DNA from: Actinobacteria bacterium UBA4719
Lineage (GTDB): Bacteria; Actinomycetota; Actinomycetes; Actinomycetales; Dermatophilaceae
DNA length: 16,231 nt
NCBI GenBank assembly: GCA_002404345.1
Contig: DHJN01000100.1
Span: 15,542 to 31,772, forward strand
Direction: 5' to 3'
Part shown: positions 1 to 12,808 of the stretch, piece by piece
Layout: each line of letters begins with the position of its first letter
How positions within the stretch are numbered: position 1 is the stretch's first letter
Translations under genes and position numbers: made by a program
Notes under the pieces: generated by a model
Told to the model about the DNA's origin: nothing
The model's input: only the letters and a program-made list of their open reading frames with translations
Databases searched by the model: none

Positions 1-11
1 TCATCTGACCA

Positions 12-30
12 GTCGGACAGGTCGTCCGAC
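12..30 (+). other. Hairpin upstream of pheS
   Basis: GTCGGAC (12-18) and GTCCGAC (24-30) form a perfect 7-bp inverted repeat around a 5-nt loop. No T-run follows, so it is not a standard intrinsic terminator. It overlaps the place where a -35 box would lie for the candidate -10 at 47-52. It could be the end of an upstream transcript, an operator or a chance palindrome; the sequence to the left is not available. Confidence 0.35.
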
Positions 31-46
31 CAGCCGGGCAGGCCTC

Positions 47-52
47 TAGACT
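47..52 (+). promoter_or_regulatory. Candidate -10 box for pheST
   Basis: TAGACT matches the TANNNT pattern of actinobacterial housekeeping promoters and lies 73 nt before the chosen pheS start. There is no good -35 hexamer at 16-18 nt upstream. Transcription would begin near position 59, giving a leader of about 67 nt that includes an 8-codon ORF (GTG at 58, stop TGA at 82-84). This is inference from the motif alone. Confidence 0.3.
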
Positions 53-125
53 CACCCGTGCGCCTTGTGGGCATCCTCGCGTGAGCGCACCGAGCAGAAG
101 TCCTGAGACGAACCGATGGAAAGCG

Positions 126-1220
126 ATGTCTGGAACAAACAAGAGCTATGACCCCGTCGAGGTCAGCACTCTCGACCCCGCTGCCCTGGATGCGGCCGTC
201 ACCGAGGCACTGACGGCTTTTGCCGCTGCTGACTCCCTGGAGTCCCTCAAGACTGCCCGTCTGGCCCACCAGGGGGATACGAGCCCCCTGTCCCTGGCCA
301 ACCGCGAGATCGGTGCCTTGCCGCCGACAGCCAAGGCCGACGCCGGCAAGCGGGTCGGGATGGCCCGCGGGCGAGTCGCCAGGGCTCTGGCCGAACGTCA
401 GAACGAGCTCGAGGTCGAGCGTGATGCACGGTTGCTCGTCGAGGAGACGGTCGACGTCAGCGCTCCGGTGGCCCGCCGCAGGCTCGGCGCCCGTCACCCC
501 CTCGAGCTGGTCTCCGAGCGGGTCGGCGACATCTTCGTCGCCATGGGTTGGGAGATCGCCGAGGGGCCCGAGGTCGAGTCCGAGTGGTTCAACTTCGACG
601 CCCTGAACCTGGGCGTCGACCACCCGGCCCGTCAGATGCAGGACACGTTCTTCGTCGACCCCCCCGATGCCGGCCTGGTCCTGCGCACGCACACCTCCCC
701 GGTTCAGGTCCGGTCGATGCTCGAGCGTGACCTGCCGCTGTACATCGTGTGCCCCGGCAAGGTGTTCCGTACCGACGAGCTCGACGCGACGCACTCCCCG
801 GTGTTCCATCAGATCGAGGGGCTTGCGGTCGCTGAGGGTCTGACCATGGCGCACCTGCGCGGCACACTCAACCACTTTGTCGAGGCATTGTTCGGGCAGG
901 GTCTCGAGACACGCCTTCGACCGTCATACTTCCCGTTCACCGAGCCCAGCGCCGAGCTGGACTTCCGGTGCTTCATCTGTCTGGGCTCGGACGGGAGCTG
1001 CCGAACCTGCGGCGGCACCGGCTGGATCGAGTGGGGTGGTTGCGGCATGGTCAACCGAGATGTTTTCCAGGCTTGCGGCATCGACCCGGACCGATACACC
1101 GGTTTTGCGTTTGGCATGGGCATCGAACGGGCGCTGATGCTGCGCCATGGGGTCAAGGACATGCGCGAGATGGTCGAGGGAGATGTGCGGTTCAGCACGC
1201 AGTTCGGGATGGAGATCTGA
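126..1220 (+). CDS. pheS: Phenylalanyl-tRNA synthetase alpha subunit
   Basis: This is the catalytic subunit of the cytoplasmic alpha2beta2 enzyme that charges tRNA-Phe. The 364-residue product has the usual length. It shows class II synthetase motif 2 around residue 214 (FRTDELD, then FHQIEG) and motif 3 starting near residue 326 (GFAFGMGIERALML). A cysteine-rich segment before motif 3 (CFICLGSD, CRTCGGTG) resembles that of other actinobacterial PheS proteins. I chose ATG 126, which gives MSGTNKSYDPVEV, the typical N-terminus of actinobacterial homologues. A GTG at 81 would add 15 residues with no family support. GGAAAG at 118-123 is a possible but close ribosome binding site. The TGA stop shares its A with the ATG of pheT, so the two subunits are likely translationally coupled. 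Confidence 0.96.
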   Translation: MSGTNKSYDPVEVSTLDPAALDAAVTEALTAFAAADSLESLKTARLAHQGDTSPLSLANREIGALPPTAKADAGKRVGMARGRVARALAERQNELEVERDARLLVEETVDVSAPVARRRLGARHPLELVSERVGDIFVAMGWEIAEGPEVESEWFNFDALNLGVDHPARQMQDTFFVDPPDAGLVLRTHTSPVQVRSMLERDLPLYIVCPGKVFRTDELDATHSPVFHQIEGLAVAEGLTMAHLRGTLNHFVEALFGQGLETRLRPSYFPFTEPSAELDFRCFICLGSDGSCRTCGGTGWIEWGGCGMVNRDVFQACGIDPDRYTGFAFGMGIERALMLRHGVKDMREMVEGDVRFSTQFGMEI

Positions 1221-3826
1221 TGCGCGCGCCTGTTTCGTGGCTGGGCGAGTACGTCGAGGGTGCACCGGTCGCGACGGGCCGCGAGGTGGCCGCCAGCCTG
1301 GTGCGGATGGGTCTGGAGGAGGAGGACCTGCACGGTGGTGACATCACCGGTCCTCTTGTCGTCGGCCGAGTCCTGGAGTTCGTTGAGGAAATCCAGAAGA
1401 ATGGCAAACCGATCCGCTGGTGTCAGGTCGACGTGGGCCAGAACGGTCAGCGGGTCACCGAGGGGACGCCGCAGGGAATCATCTGTGGCGCCACGAACTT
1501 CGCCGTCGACGACCTCGTCGTCGTCGTGCTTCCCGGGGCCGTTCTGCCCGGCGGCTTTGCCATCTCAGCCCGAAAGACCTACGGCCATGTCAGCAACGGC
1601 ATGATCTGCTCAGCTGCAGAGCTTGGCATCGGCAGCGTCGGCTCCGACGACAGCAATGCGGCTGACGGCATCGTCGTGCTGCAGTCATTCCTCGGCGAGC
1701 AGGACGCGGCCAAGCTGACCCCGGGGGACGACGCGATCGAGCTGTTGGGCCTGGCCGATGAGGTCGTGGAGGTCACCGTCACTCCGGACCGCGGCTACTG
1801 CTTCAGCATGCGTGGCATTGCTCGTGAGTACGCCCACGCCACGGGTGGAACCTTTCGCGACCCCGCCGCCATGGCGTCGGCAGCGGCCAACACGAGCGGG
1901 TATGCCGTGCAGCTGGCCGACGAGGCGCCGCTGAACGGCCGCATGGGTTGTGACCGATACGTGGCACGGGTGGTGCGGGGAGTCAATGCCTCGGCGGTCT
2001 CGCCGCCCTGGATGCAGAAGCGACTGACCCAGATGGGGATGCGACCCATCTCGCTGGCGGTCGATGTCACCAACTACGTGATGCTCGCCCTGGGTCAGCC
2101 GTTGCACGCCTTCGACGTCTCGACCCTGCGGGGGGCGATAGTGGTGCGCCGCGCCCAGGCCGGTGAGAAGCTGAGGACCCTCGATAATGTCGAGCGCACC
2201 CTGTTCTCTGAGGACCTGCTGATCACCGACGGTGGTACGGCAGTGCTGGCCATCGCCGGAGTCATGGGTGGCGCCACCTCGGAGGTTGGCGCGTCCACTA
2301 CAGACGTGTTGGTGGAGGCGGCGCACTTCGACCCGACCTCGGTGGCGCGCTCCTCTCGTCGTCACAAGCTGACGACCGAGGCCTCCAAGCGATTCGAGCG
2401 CGGGGTGGACCCGGACATCACCGCGCTCGCCGCGGAGATGGCCGTCAACCTGCTCCTAGAGTTCGGTGGAGGAGCCGCCGATGAGGGTGTCACAGATGTG
2501 GATCACCGTCCGGCACGTGCCCGGATCGACCTTGACCCGAGCCTGCCTGCCCGGTTGATCGGCCTGCCGTACAGCAGTGAACAGGTCATCGAGAGCCTGC
2601 GCGAGATCGGGTGCGACGTCCTGGAGCCGACGTGGTCCGGGGCCGGTTCCGGATCTGACTCGGCGTCTGTCTCGGCGCCTGTCTCAAAGGCGCTCTCGGT
2701 GCTGCCGCCCTCCTGGCGTCCGGACCTGCGCAACGGGCCTGACTTCGCTGAAGAGGTCGTGCGGCTGCGTGGCTACGACCAGATCCCTTCCGTGCTTCCG
2801 CAGGCGAGCAGTGGGCGCGGTCTGACCCACGGCCAGCGCGTGCGCCGGGTCCTGGCCAACACCCTGGCCGAGCAAGGCTTTGTCGAGGTGTTGACCTATC
2901 CCTTCGTGTCGGCGCAGAGCCACGACGATCTGGGGTTGCCGGCGGCCGACCCACGTCGGACCACCGTGCGCATTGCCAACCCCCTGTCGGAACAGGCGCC
3001 GCTGATGCGGACCTCCGTACTTTCCACGATGGTCGAGGCGCTGCGCCGTAACGTCTCGCGAGGGCAGCGCGATGCCGCCATCTTCGAGCTGGGACTGGTC
3101 ACCCGCCCGGATGGGGAGCCCCGGGTCGCTCCCATCCCTGGCACCCTCGAACGTCCGGACAACGCGACGCTCGGGCAGATCATGGCTGCCGTTCCACCCC
3201 AGCCGCGCAGGGTCGCGTTCGTCATGACCGGTGACACCGACCCCGCGGGGTGGTGGGGGCCCGGCCGACCTGCCGACTGGACAGATGTGGTCGGTGCTGC
3301 CAGAGCATTGGCGTCGGCGCTGGCGGTGGAGCTGGTTGTCACGGCCGATGACCACGCGCCATGGCACCCCGGCCGGTGCGCACGACTGGAGCTTGCCGAC
3401 GGAACGCTCGTCGGTCACGCCGGAGAGCTGCACCCCAAGGTGGTGACGTCTCTCGGCCTGCCGTCACGGACCTGTGCCGCCGAGCTGGACGTCGACGTCA
3501 TCACGGCCGCCAGCAATGTCAGGGTCCAGGCCCGCGAGCTGTCCACCTATCCGGTTGCGCAGAGCGACGTGGCCCTCGTCGTCGATGAGCAGGTCGGCGC
3601 TGCTGACCTCGAGTCGGCTGTGCGGCAGGGGGCGGGTGAGATGCTCGAGTCGGTCTCGCTTATGGACATCTATCGAGGTGGCCAGGTCGGGTCCGGACGC
3701 AAGTCCCTGGCCTACCGTCTGGTCTTCCGTGCACCGGAGCGGACCTTGACCACCAAGGAGGTCAACGGTCTTCGAGACCGGGCGATCGCGGCAGCTGCGG
3801 CTGCCGTGGGTGCGGTGCAGCGCTAG
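1220..3826 (+). CDS. pheT: Phenylalanyl-tRNA synthetase beta subunit
   Basis: This is the tRNA-recognition and editing subunit, the partner of PheS. The 868-residue protein shows the expected order: N-terminal MRAPVSWLGEY, an OB-fold tRNA-binding domain at roughly 43-155, a B3/B4 editing domain at about 238-400, a B5 region at about 433-500, the catalytic-like core, and a C-terminal ferredoxin-fold anticodon-binding domain from about 774 (YPVAQSDVALVV) to the end. The ATG at 1220 overlaps the pheS stop by one base, and an open frame further upstream is just the shadow of pheS. A Ser-rich segment near residues 473-490 (GSGSDSASVSAPVS) inside the B5 region comes from a 12-nt repeat and looks like a lineage-specific linker insertion. 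The stop TAG is 63 nt before argC, with no clear terminator between them. Confidence 0.96.
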   Translation: MRAPVSWLGEYVEGAPVATGREVAASLVRMGLEEEDLHGGDITGPLVVGRVLEFVEEIQKNGKPIRWCQVDVGQNGQRVTEGTPQGIICGATNFAVDDLVVVVLPGAVLPGGFAISARKTYGHVSNGMICSAAELGIGSVGSDDSNAADGIVVLQSFLGEQDAAKLTPGDDAIELLGLADEVVEVTVTPDRGYCFSMRGIAREYAHATGGTFRDPAAMASAAANTSGYAVQLADEAPLNGRMGCDRYVARVVRGVNASAVSPPWMQKRLTQMGMRPISLAVDVTNYVMLALGQPLHAFDVSTLRGAIVVRRAQAGEKLRTLDNVERTLFSEDLLITDGGTAVLAIAGVMGGATSEVGASTTDVLVEAAHFDPTSVARSSRRHKLTTEASKRFERGVDPDITALAAEMAVNLLLEFGGGAADEGVTDVDHRPARARIDLDPSLPARLIGLPYSSEQVIESLREIGCDVLEPTWSGAGSGSDSASVSAPVSKALSVLPPSWRPDLRNGPDFAEEVVRLRGYDQIPSVLPQASSGRGLTHGQRVRRVLANTLAEQGFVEVLTYPFVSAQSHDDLGLPAADPRRTTVRIANPLSEQAPLMRTSVLSTMVEALRRNVSRGQRDAAIFELGLVTRPDGEPRVAPIPGTLERPDNATLGQIMAAVPPQPRRVAFVMTGDTDPAGWWGPGRPADWTDVVGAARALASALAVELVVTADDHAPWHPGRCARLELADGTLVGHAGELHPKVVTSLGLPSRTCAAELDVDVITAASNVRVQARELSTYPVAQSDVALVVDEQVGAADLESAVRQGAGEMLESVSLMDIYRGGQVGSGRKSLAYRLVFRAPERTLTTKEVNGLRDRAIAAAAAAVGAVQR
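2660..2683 (+). repeat. 12-nt tandem repeat inside pheT
   Basis: TCGGCGTCTGTC (2660-2671) is followed at once by TCGGCGCCTGTC (2672-2683), one mismatch in 12. The unit keeps the reading frame and encodes SASV/SAPV in a serine-rich stretch of the PheT B5 region. A further partial TCTGAC copy precedes it. Confidence 0.6.
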
Positions 3827-6101
<2,275 letters not shown>

Positions 6102-6102
<1 letters not shown>

Positions 6103-6176
6103 TGAGCGCTAGTGAGGATCGCGACGCAGTGAGGACCGGAGCGAGCGCGGAGTCACGTCAATGGGCATCGACGTGA
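6102..6176 (+). CDS. Candidate 24-codon mini-ORF between argJ and argB
   Basis: An ATG at 6102 shares its A with the argJ stop (TGATG). The frame reads 24 codons ([20 protein letters not shown]...) to TGA at 6174-6176. That stop overlaps an in-frame GTG of argB at 6173 (GTGA), the same junction types used elsewhere in this cluster. The peptide has no recognisable domain. It may exist only to carry ribosomes across the 58-nt gap, or be a chance frame. Two GTGAGGA copies in the gap add to its repetitive look. Confidence 0.22.
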
Positions 6177-7162
6177 GAAAGGCCAGCGACAACGTCCGGA
6201 CAACGGATGGCCAGAGCCGTCTGGCAGCGGCGGCCTCCAAGGCGCAGACCCTGGTCGAGGCGTTGCCGTGGCTCGAGCGGTTCCGGGGGGCGCTTGTCGT
6301 CATCAAGTACGGCGGCAACGCCATGGTCGATGACGAGCTCAAGGCGGCCTTCGCCCAGGACATCGTGTTCTTGCGCTATGCCGGCCTGCGTCCGGTCGTC
6401 GTCCACGGTGGCGGCCCGCAGATCGCGGCCATGCTGGAGCGGGTCGGGTTGACCAGTGAGTTCAGGGGCGGTCTGCGGGTGACCACTCCCGAGGTCATGG
6501 AGGTCGTCCGCATGGTCCTGACCGGCCAGGTGGGCCGCGAGCTGGTCGGGCTGCTCAACCAGCACGGACCGGTGGCGGTGGGACTGTCCGGCGAGGACGC
6601 CCATCTGTTCGGGGCCCGCAAGAGGGCTCTGGTTATCGATGGCGTCTCGGTGGACCTTGGTCTGGTCGGCGACGTCGAGAGCGTGAACCCCTCCGCGGTC
6701 ATGGACATCCTGGACGCCGGGCGGATCCCGGTGGTCTCCACCGTGGCCCCGGACCTCGACGTCGACGGGCAGGTCCTCAACGTCAACGCGGACACGGCTG
6801 CATCCGCCCTGGCGGTCGCCCTCAAGGCGCACAAGCTCGTGGTGCTCACCGATGTCGATGGGGTCTACGCCAACTGGCCGGACAAGAGCTCCCTGCTCAC
6901 GCAGCTTTCCGTCAGCGCTGCAGCCGATCTGTTGACCCGGGTCGATGCCGGCATGGTGCCCAAGCTCGAGGCGTGCGTGCGAGCCGTGACGGAAGGCGTG
7001 CCGCAGGCACACATCATCGACGGCCGGCAGTCGCACTCGCTGCTGCTGGAGGTCTTCACCAGCGAGGGCATCGGCACGATGATCGTTCCCGATACCGATA
7101 CCGATACCGATACCGATGCCGATCCAGGTTCCGATGACGACGCCCATGGGGAGGACGCCTGA
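6161..7162 (+). CDS. argB: Acetylglutamate kinase
   Basis: This enzyme phosphorylates N-acetylglutamate with ATP, the second and usually feedback-controlled arginine step. Motifs are VIKYGGNAM (Lys49), [13 protein letters not shown] and [20 protein letters not shown], typical of the amino acid kinase fold. The helix [15 protein letters not shown] before the kinase core is the kind of N-terminal helix found in arginine-inhibited, hexameric enzymes. The ATG at 6161 has CGGAG at 6148-6152, 8 nt upstream; a GTG at 6173 is an alternative start. At 333 residues it is longer than the usual 290-300. It has about 20 extra N-terminal residues and an acidic tail of Asp-Thr repeats ([18 protein letters not shown]) from a hexanucleotide repeat. 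The stop overlaps the argD ATG by one base. Confidence 0.95.
   Translation: MGIDVRKASDNVRTTDGQSRLAAAASKAQTLVEALPWLERFRGALVVIKYGGNAMVDDELKAAFAQDIVFLRYAGLRPVVVHGGGPQIAAMLERVGLTSEFRGGLRVTTPEVMEVVRMVLTGQVGRELVGLLNQHGPVAVGLSGEDAHLFGARKRALVIDGVSVDLGLVGDVESVNPSAVMDILDAGRIPVVSTVAPDLDVDGQVLNVNADTAASALAVALKAHKLVVLTDVDGVYANWPDKSSLLTQLSVSAAADLLTRVDAGMVPKLEACVRAVTEGVPQAHIIDGRQSHSLLLEVFTSEGIGTMIVPDTDTDTDTDADPGSDDDAHGEDA
7091..7126 (+). repeat. Hexanucleotide repeat in argB 3' end
   Basis: GATACC occurs four times in succession (7091-7114), followed by the variants GATGCC and GATCCA. In the argB frame this encodes Asp-Thr pairs in the last 25 residues, beyond the kinase fold. Unit length is a multiple of three, so slippage would change tail length without a frameshift. 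Confidence 0.85.
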
Positions 7163-8361
7163 TGCCGGCAATGGACAACGCGACGTACCTTGACCGTTAC
7201 GCGCAGTCGGTGATGGGTGTGTTCGGTCGCCCGAAGGCGGTCCTGACCCGAGGTGACGGTTGCTACGTCTGGGATGCCGACGGAAACCGCTATCTCGACC
7301 TGCTCGCCGGGATCGCCGTCAACGTGCTCGGCCACGGACACCCGGCTGTGGTTGGCGCGCTCTGCCGGCAAGCCGCGTCCCTGATCCATGTGTCCAACTT
7401 CTTCGCCACCCCGCCGCAGATCGAGCTGGCCGAGCGGCTGCTCGCGGTCGCCGGCGCTCCGGAGGGCTCGGCCGTTTTCTTTGCCAACTCGGGCACCGAG
7501 GCGATCGAGGCCGCGATCAAGCTGAGCCGCCGGACGGGTCGCACCGGGCTGGTCGCGGCGGAGGCAGCCTTCCACGGGCGCACCACCGGGGCGTTGGCAC
7601 TGACCCACAAGCAGGCCTATCGCGAGCCGTTCGCGCCGCTCATCCCCTCAGTGGCCCATGTCCCGCTGAACGACGAGGCGGCTTTGCGCGCCGCGGTCGG
7701 CAGTGACACAGGAGCACTGTTCCTTGAGCCCCTTCAGGGCGAGGCCGGGGTCATCGCCGCCGACCCGGCATACCTGCGGCTGGCTCGTGAGCTGACCACT
7801 GCGGCTGGGGCGTTGCTCATCATCGATGAGATCCAGACCGGCGTCGGCCGCACCGGGACGTGGTTCGCCTTCCAGCAGGCCGGCATCGTCCCCGACGCCA
7901 TCACGTTGGCCAAGGGGCTTGGGGCAGGCGTGCCGATTGGTGCCCTCGTGACCTTCGGCCCGCACGTCAGCGGGCTGCTCACGGCTGGTCAGCACGGTAC
8001 GACGTTCGGCGGCAACCCACTGGCATCCGCCGCCGGGCTGGCCGTCCTGGCCACGATCGAGGCGGACGGACTGCTCGCGCATGCCACGTCAGTGGGCAAC
8101 CATCTGGTCGACTCGGTTGCGGCGCTCGACCATCCGTTGATCACAGGGGTTCGCGGGGCTGGTCTGCTGCGCGCTATCACGCTGTCCGCGGACGTGGCGT
8201 CCGTGGTTGCCGACCGCGCTCTGGCAGCTGGCTTCATCATCAACGCACCCACTCCCGATGTGCTCAGGCTTGCGCCCCCGCTGGTGATCACGACCGTACA
8301 GGTCGACTCGTTTGTGACCGCCTTGCCGACCCTTCTCGACGGACTGGAGCCGACCTCATGA
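7162..8361 (+). CDS. argD: Acetylornithine aminotransferase
   Basis: This is a PLP-dependent class III aminotransferase that converts N-acetylglutamate semialdehyde and glutamate to N-acetylornithine and 2-oxoglutarate. The 399-residue length is standard. Visible motifs are NSGTEAIEAAIKLSRR, AAFHGRTTGALALT, LLIIDEIQTGVGRTG (PLP-binding Asp) and the Schiff-base Lys251 in ITLAKGLGAGVPIGA (codon 7912-7914), then TTFGGNPLASAA. The ATG at 7162 overlaps the argB stop by one base and the 3' end overlaps argF as ATGA, so translation is probably coupled on both sides. Related enzymes can also act on succinyldiaminopimelate, but the cluster position supports arginine synthesis. Confidence 0.95.
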   Translation: MPAMDNATYLDRYAQSVMGVFGRPKAVLTRGDGCYVWDADGNRYLDLLAGIAVNVLGHGHPAVVGALCRQAASLIHVSNFFATPPQIELAERLLAVAGAPEGSAVFFANSGTEAIEAAIKLSRRTGRTGLVAAEAAFHGRTTGALALTHKQAYREPFAPLIPSVAHVPLNDEAALRAAVGSDTGALFLEPLQGEAGVIAADPAYLRLARELTTAAGALLIIDEIQTGVGRTGTWFAFQQAGIVPDAITLAKGLGAGVPIGALVTFGPHVSGLLTAGQHGTTFGGNPLASAAGLAVLATIEADGLLAHATSVGNHLVDSVAALDHPLITGVRGAGLLRAITLSADVASVVADRALAAGFIINAPTPDVLRLAPPLVITTVQVDSFVTALPTLLDGLEPTS

Positions 8362-9368
8362 CCCGCCACTTCCTGCGCGACGACGACCTCTCCCACGATG
8401 AGCAGGCTGCCCTTATCGACCGGGCAATCACCTTGAAGGCCAACCCTTTTGGCCACCAGGTCCTGGCCGGTCCCCAAGCTGTCGCGGTCATCTTTGACAT
8501 GCCCTCTACCCGCACCCGGGTGTCGTTCTCGGTGGGTATCGCCCAGCTGGGGGGATACCCGCTCTTGATCGACTCCGGCTCCAGCCAGCTCGGTCGCGGT
8601 GAGCCGATCGCGGACACCGCGCGGGTGCTTGACCGGCAGTGTTCGGCGATTGTCTGGCGTACCTTGGCCCAGTCCAACGTTGAGGAGATGGCGGCCGCGA
8701 GCTCCGTGCCGGTGGTCAACGGTCTCACCGAAGACTTCCATCCCTGCCAGATCCTTGCTGACCTGGTCACCGTCAAGGAACACAAGGGTGAGCTCTCAGG
8801 TCTGACGCTGGCCTACGTGGGGGACGGCGCCAACAATATGGCGCACTCCTACCTGCTCGGGTGTGCCGTGGCCGGGATCCACGTGCGAATCGGGACGCCC
8901 GCCAGTCGCCTGCCCGATGCGGACGTGGTGTCCCGGGCCGAGAAGCTGGCGGTCCGCAATGGTGGCTCGGTGTTGGTGACCCAGGACCTGGCCGCTGCCC
9001 TGGCGGGTGCCGACGTGGTGGCCACCGACTCCTGGGTGTCCATGGGCCAAGAGGTGAACAAGGCGACCGACTCGAGCTCGTCCGGCGCTGCAAGCCGGTT
9101 CGCCGGGTACTCCGTTGACGACTCAGCCATGGCGATGGCGGCCGATGACGCGATCGTGCTTCACTGTCTGCCGGCCTATCGGGGCGCCGAGATCGCGGCA
9201 TCGGTCATGGACGGGCCGCAGTCAGTGGTCTTCGACGAGGCCGAGAACCGTCTGCATGCCCAGAAGGCCCTGTTGTCCTGGCTAGTGGAGCAGGCGGCCA
9301 CAAAGGGGTCATCCACGGCGGCCACAAAGGGGTCATCCACGGCGGCCTCCACTGCTGGGTTCAAGTGA
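8358..9368 (+). CDS. argF: Ornithine carbamoyltransferase
   Basis: This enzyme makes citrulline from ornithine and carbamoyl phosphate. The carbamoyl-phosphate loop STRTR is at residues 50-54, the FHPCQILAD block lies mid-protein, DSWVSMGQE is the ornithine-side loop, and HCLP (269-272) is the catalytic cysteine motif. The ATG at 8358 overlaps the argD stop as ATGA, and an upstream open frame is an argD shadow. The family core ends near residue 312 (LLSWLVEQA). After it the protein has a roughly 20-residue tail built from two copies of ATKGSSTA plus a partial third, so the total is 336 residues. The tail is probably flexible. The stop overlaps the argR start as GTGA. Confidence 0.95.
   Translation: MTRHFLRDDDLSHDEQAALIDRAITLKANPFGHQVLAGPQAVAVIFDMPSTRTRVSFSVGIAQLGGYPLLIDSGSSQLGRGEPIADTARVLDRQCSAIVWRTLAQSNVEEMAAASSVPVVNGLTEDFHPCQILADLVTVKEHKGELSGLTLAYVGDGANNMAHSYLLGCAVAGIHVRIGTPASRLPDADVVSRAEKLAVRNGGSVLVTQDLAAALAGADVVATDSWVSMGQEVNKATDSSSSGAASRFAGYSVDDSAMAMAADDAIVLHCLPAYRGAEIAASVMDGPQSVVFDEAENRLHAQKALLSWLVEQAATKGSSTAATKGSSTAASTAGFK
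9293..9347 (+). repeat. 24-nt tandem repeat in argF 3' end
   Basis: Two identical 24-nt copies (9293-9316 and 9317-9340) are followed by the first 7 nt of a third. Each encodes eight residues of the ATKGSSTA type. Identity between copies indicates a recent duplication. The length, divisible by three, leaves the ArgF frame and the argR overlap intact. Confidence 0.88.
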
Positions 9369-9865
9369 TACCGCAGACCCGGGCTGGCCGCCGCCAGCTC
9401 ATCCTCGACATCCTCCGGCGCCAGAGCATGCGATCCCAGGGCGAGCTCCTGGAGATCCTGTCGCTCAACGGTTTTGACGTCGCTCAGGCAACCTTGTCGC
9501 GTGACCTCGTCGAGCTGGGCGCGGTCAAGGTGCGCGAGGGCAAGGCCCTCGTGTATGCCGTGCCCGGGCAGGGCGGCGATCGCACGGCCAGGGTGGCTCC
9601 GGGCCTGGAGGAGGTGAGCTCGCGCTTGCGGCGACAGTGCGAGGAGCTGCTCGTCACCGCACGGGTCTCGGCCAACCTCGTGGTAGTGCGCACGCCGCCG
9701 GGAGCCGCCAACTACCTGGCATCGGCTATCGACCACGCGGACGAGACGGACATCCTGGGCACCCTCGCCGGCGACGACACCATCATGATCATCACCAGTG
9801 GAGTACGGCAGAGCCGGGCCCTGGCGGACCGGCTGCTGGCTCTGGCCGGGTCGCGAGAGGATTGA
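9365..9865 (+). CDS. argR: Arginine repressor
   Basis: ArgR is a hexameric transcription factor that binds ARG boxes when arginine is bound. The N-terminal winged-helix domain (about residues 5-70) contains ATLSRDLVELG, the recognition-helix signature. The C-terminal domain contains TPPGAANYLASAID and GTLAGDDTIMII, the family's arginine-binding and trimerisation motifs. The 166-residue length is normal. The GTG at 9365 overlaps the argF stop by four bases. It should regulate the cluster it sits in; candidate operators are the argC promoter palindromes and the repeat array directly downstream at 9879-9978. Confidence 0.95.
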   Translation: MIPQTRAGRRQLILDILRRQSMRSQGELLEILSLNGFDVAQATLSRDLVELGAVKVREGKALVYAVPGQGGDRTARVAPGLEEVSSRLRRQCEELLVTARVSANLVVVRTPPGAANYLASAIDHADETDILGTLAGDDTIMIITSGVRQSRALADRLLALAGSRED

Positions 9866-9878
9866 CCCGAGCCACCAA

Positions 9879-9978
9879 CCGACAAACCTAGGGATGATGC
9901 ACCATCCGACCCGACAAACCTAGGGATGATGCACCATCCGACCCGACAAACCTAGGGATCGATCAACATGCATCTGAC
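9879..9978 (+). repeat. 32-bp tandem repeat array between argR and argG
   Basis: Two identical 32-bp units (9879-9910, 9911-9942) start with CCGACAAACCTAGGGAT. A third copy begins at 9943 and matches for 17 bp, then diverges and rejoins near CATCTGAC (9971-9978). Each full unit contains GGATGATGCACCATCC, a 16-bp near-palindrome with one mismatched pair and a central TGCA, plus the palindrome CCTAGG. ATGCAT occurs at 9968-9973 in the third copy. The location between argR and argG and the TGCA-centred dyads suggest a regulatory array, possibly ArgR sites. That role is inferred. Unlike the coding repeats, the unit is not a multiple of three. Confidence 0.88.
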
Positions 9979-9984
9979 ATCAAC

Positions 9985-9990
9985 AAGGAG
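9985..9990 (+). promoter_or_regulatory. argG ribosome binding site
   Basis: AAGGAG is a near-perfect Shine-Dalgarno, 5 nt before the GTG at 9996. It decides the start: an in-frame GTG at 9990 overlaps the Shine-Dalgarno itself and cannot use it. Confidence 0.85.
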
Positions 9991-9995
9991 TGCTC

Positions 9996-12743
<2,748 letters not shown>

Positions 12744-12808
12744 CGAACCCTGCGCCGCGACAGTCGGCGGGCCCAGCAGGTGGGCCGGCAACTGGTGCTC
12801 TTGCTGGG

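Noticed and set aside
1..125. A T-box riboswitch controlling pheST
   Set aside because: Only a short 7-bp hairpin is seen. There is no T-box consensus and too little upstream sequence for a full leader.
968..1219. An upstream extension of pheT overlapping pheS
   Set aside because: It is out-of-frame pheS. The conserved PheT N-terminus MRAPVSWLGEY begins at the ATG at 1220.
9862..9894. An argG promoter with TTGACC as -35 and TAGGGA as -10
   Set aside because: The spacing is 21 bp and the -10 lacks the final T, so I cannot support it over chance.
9879..9959. A CRISPR array
   Set aside because: The 32-bp units are directly adjacent with no spacers, there are fewer than three full copies, and no cas genes are nearby.
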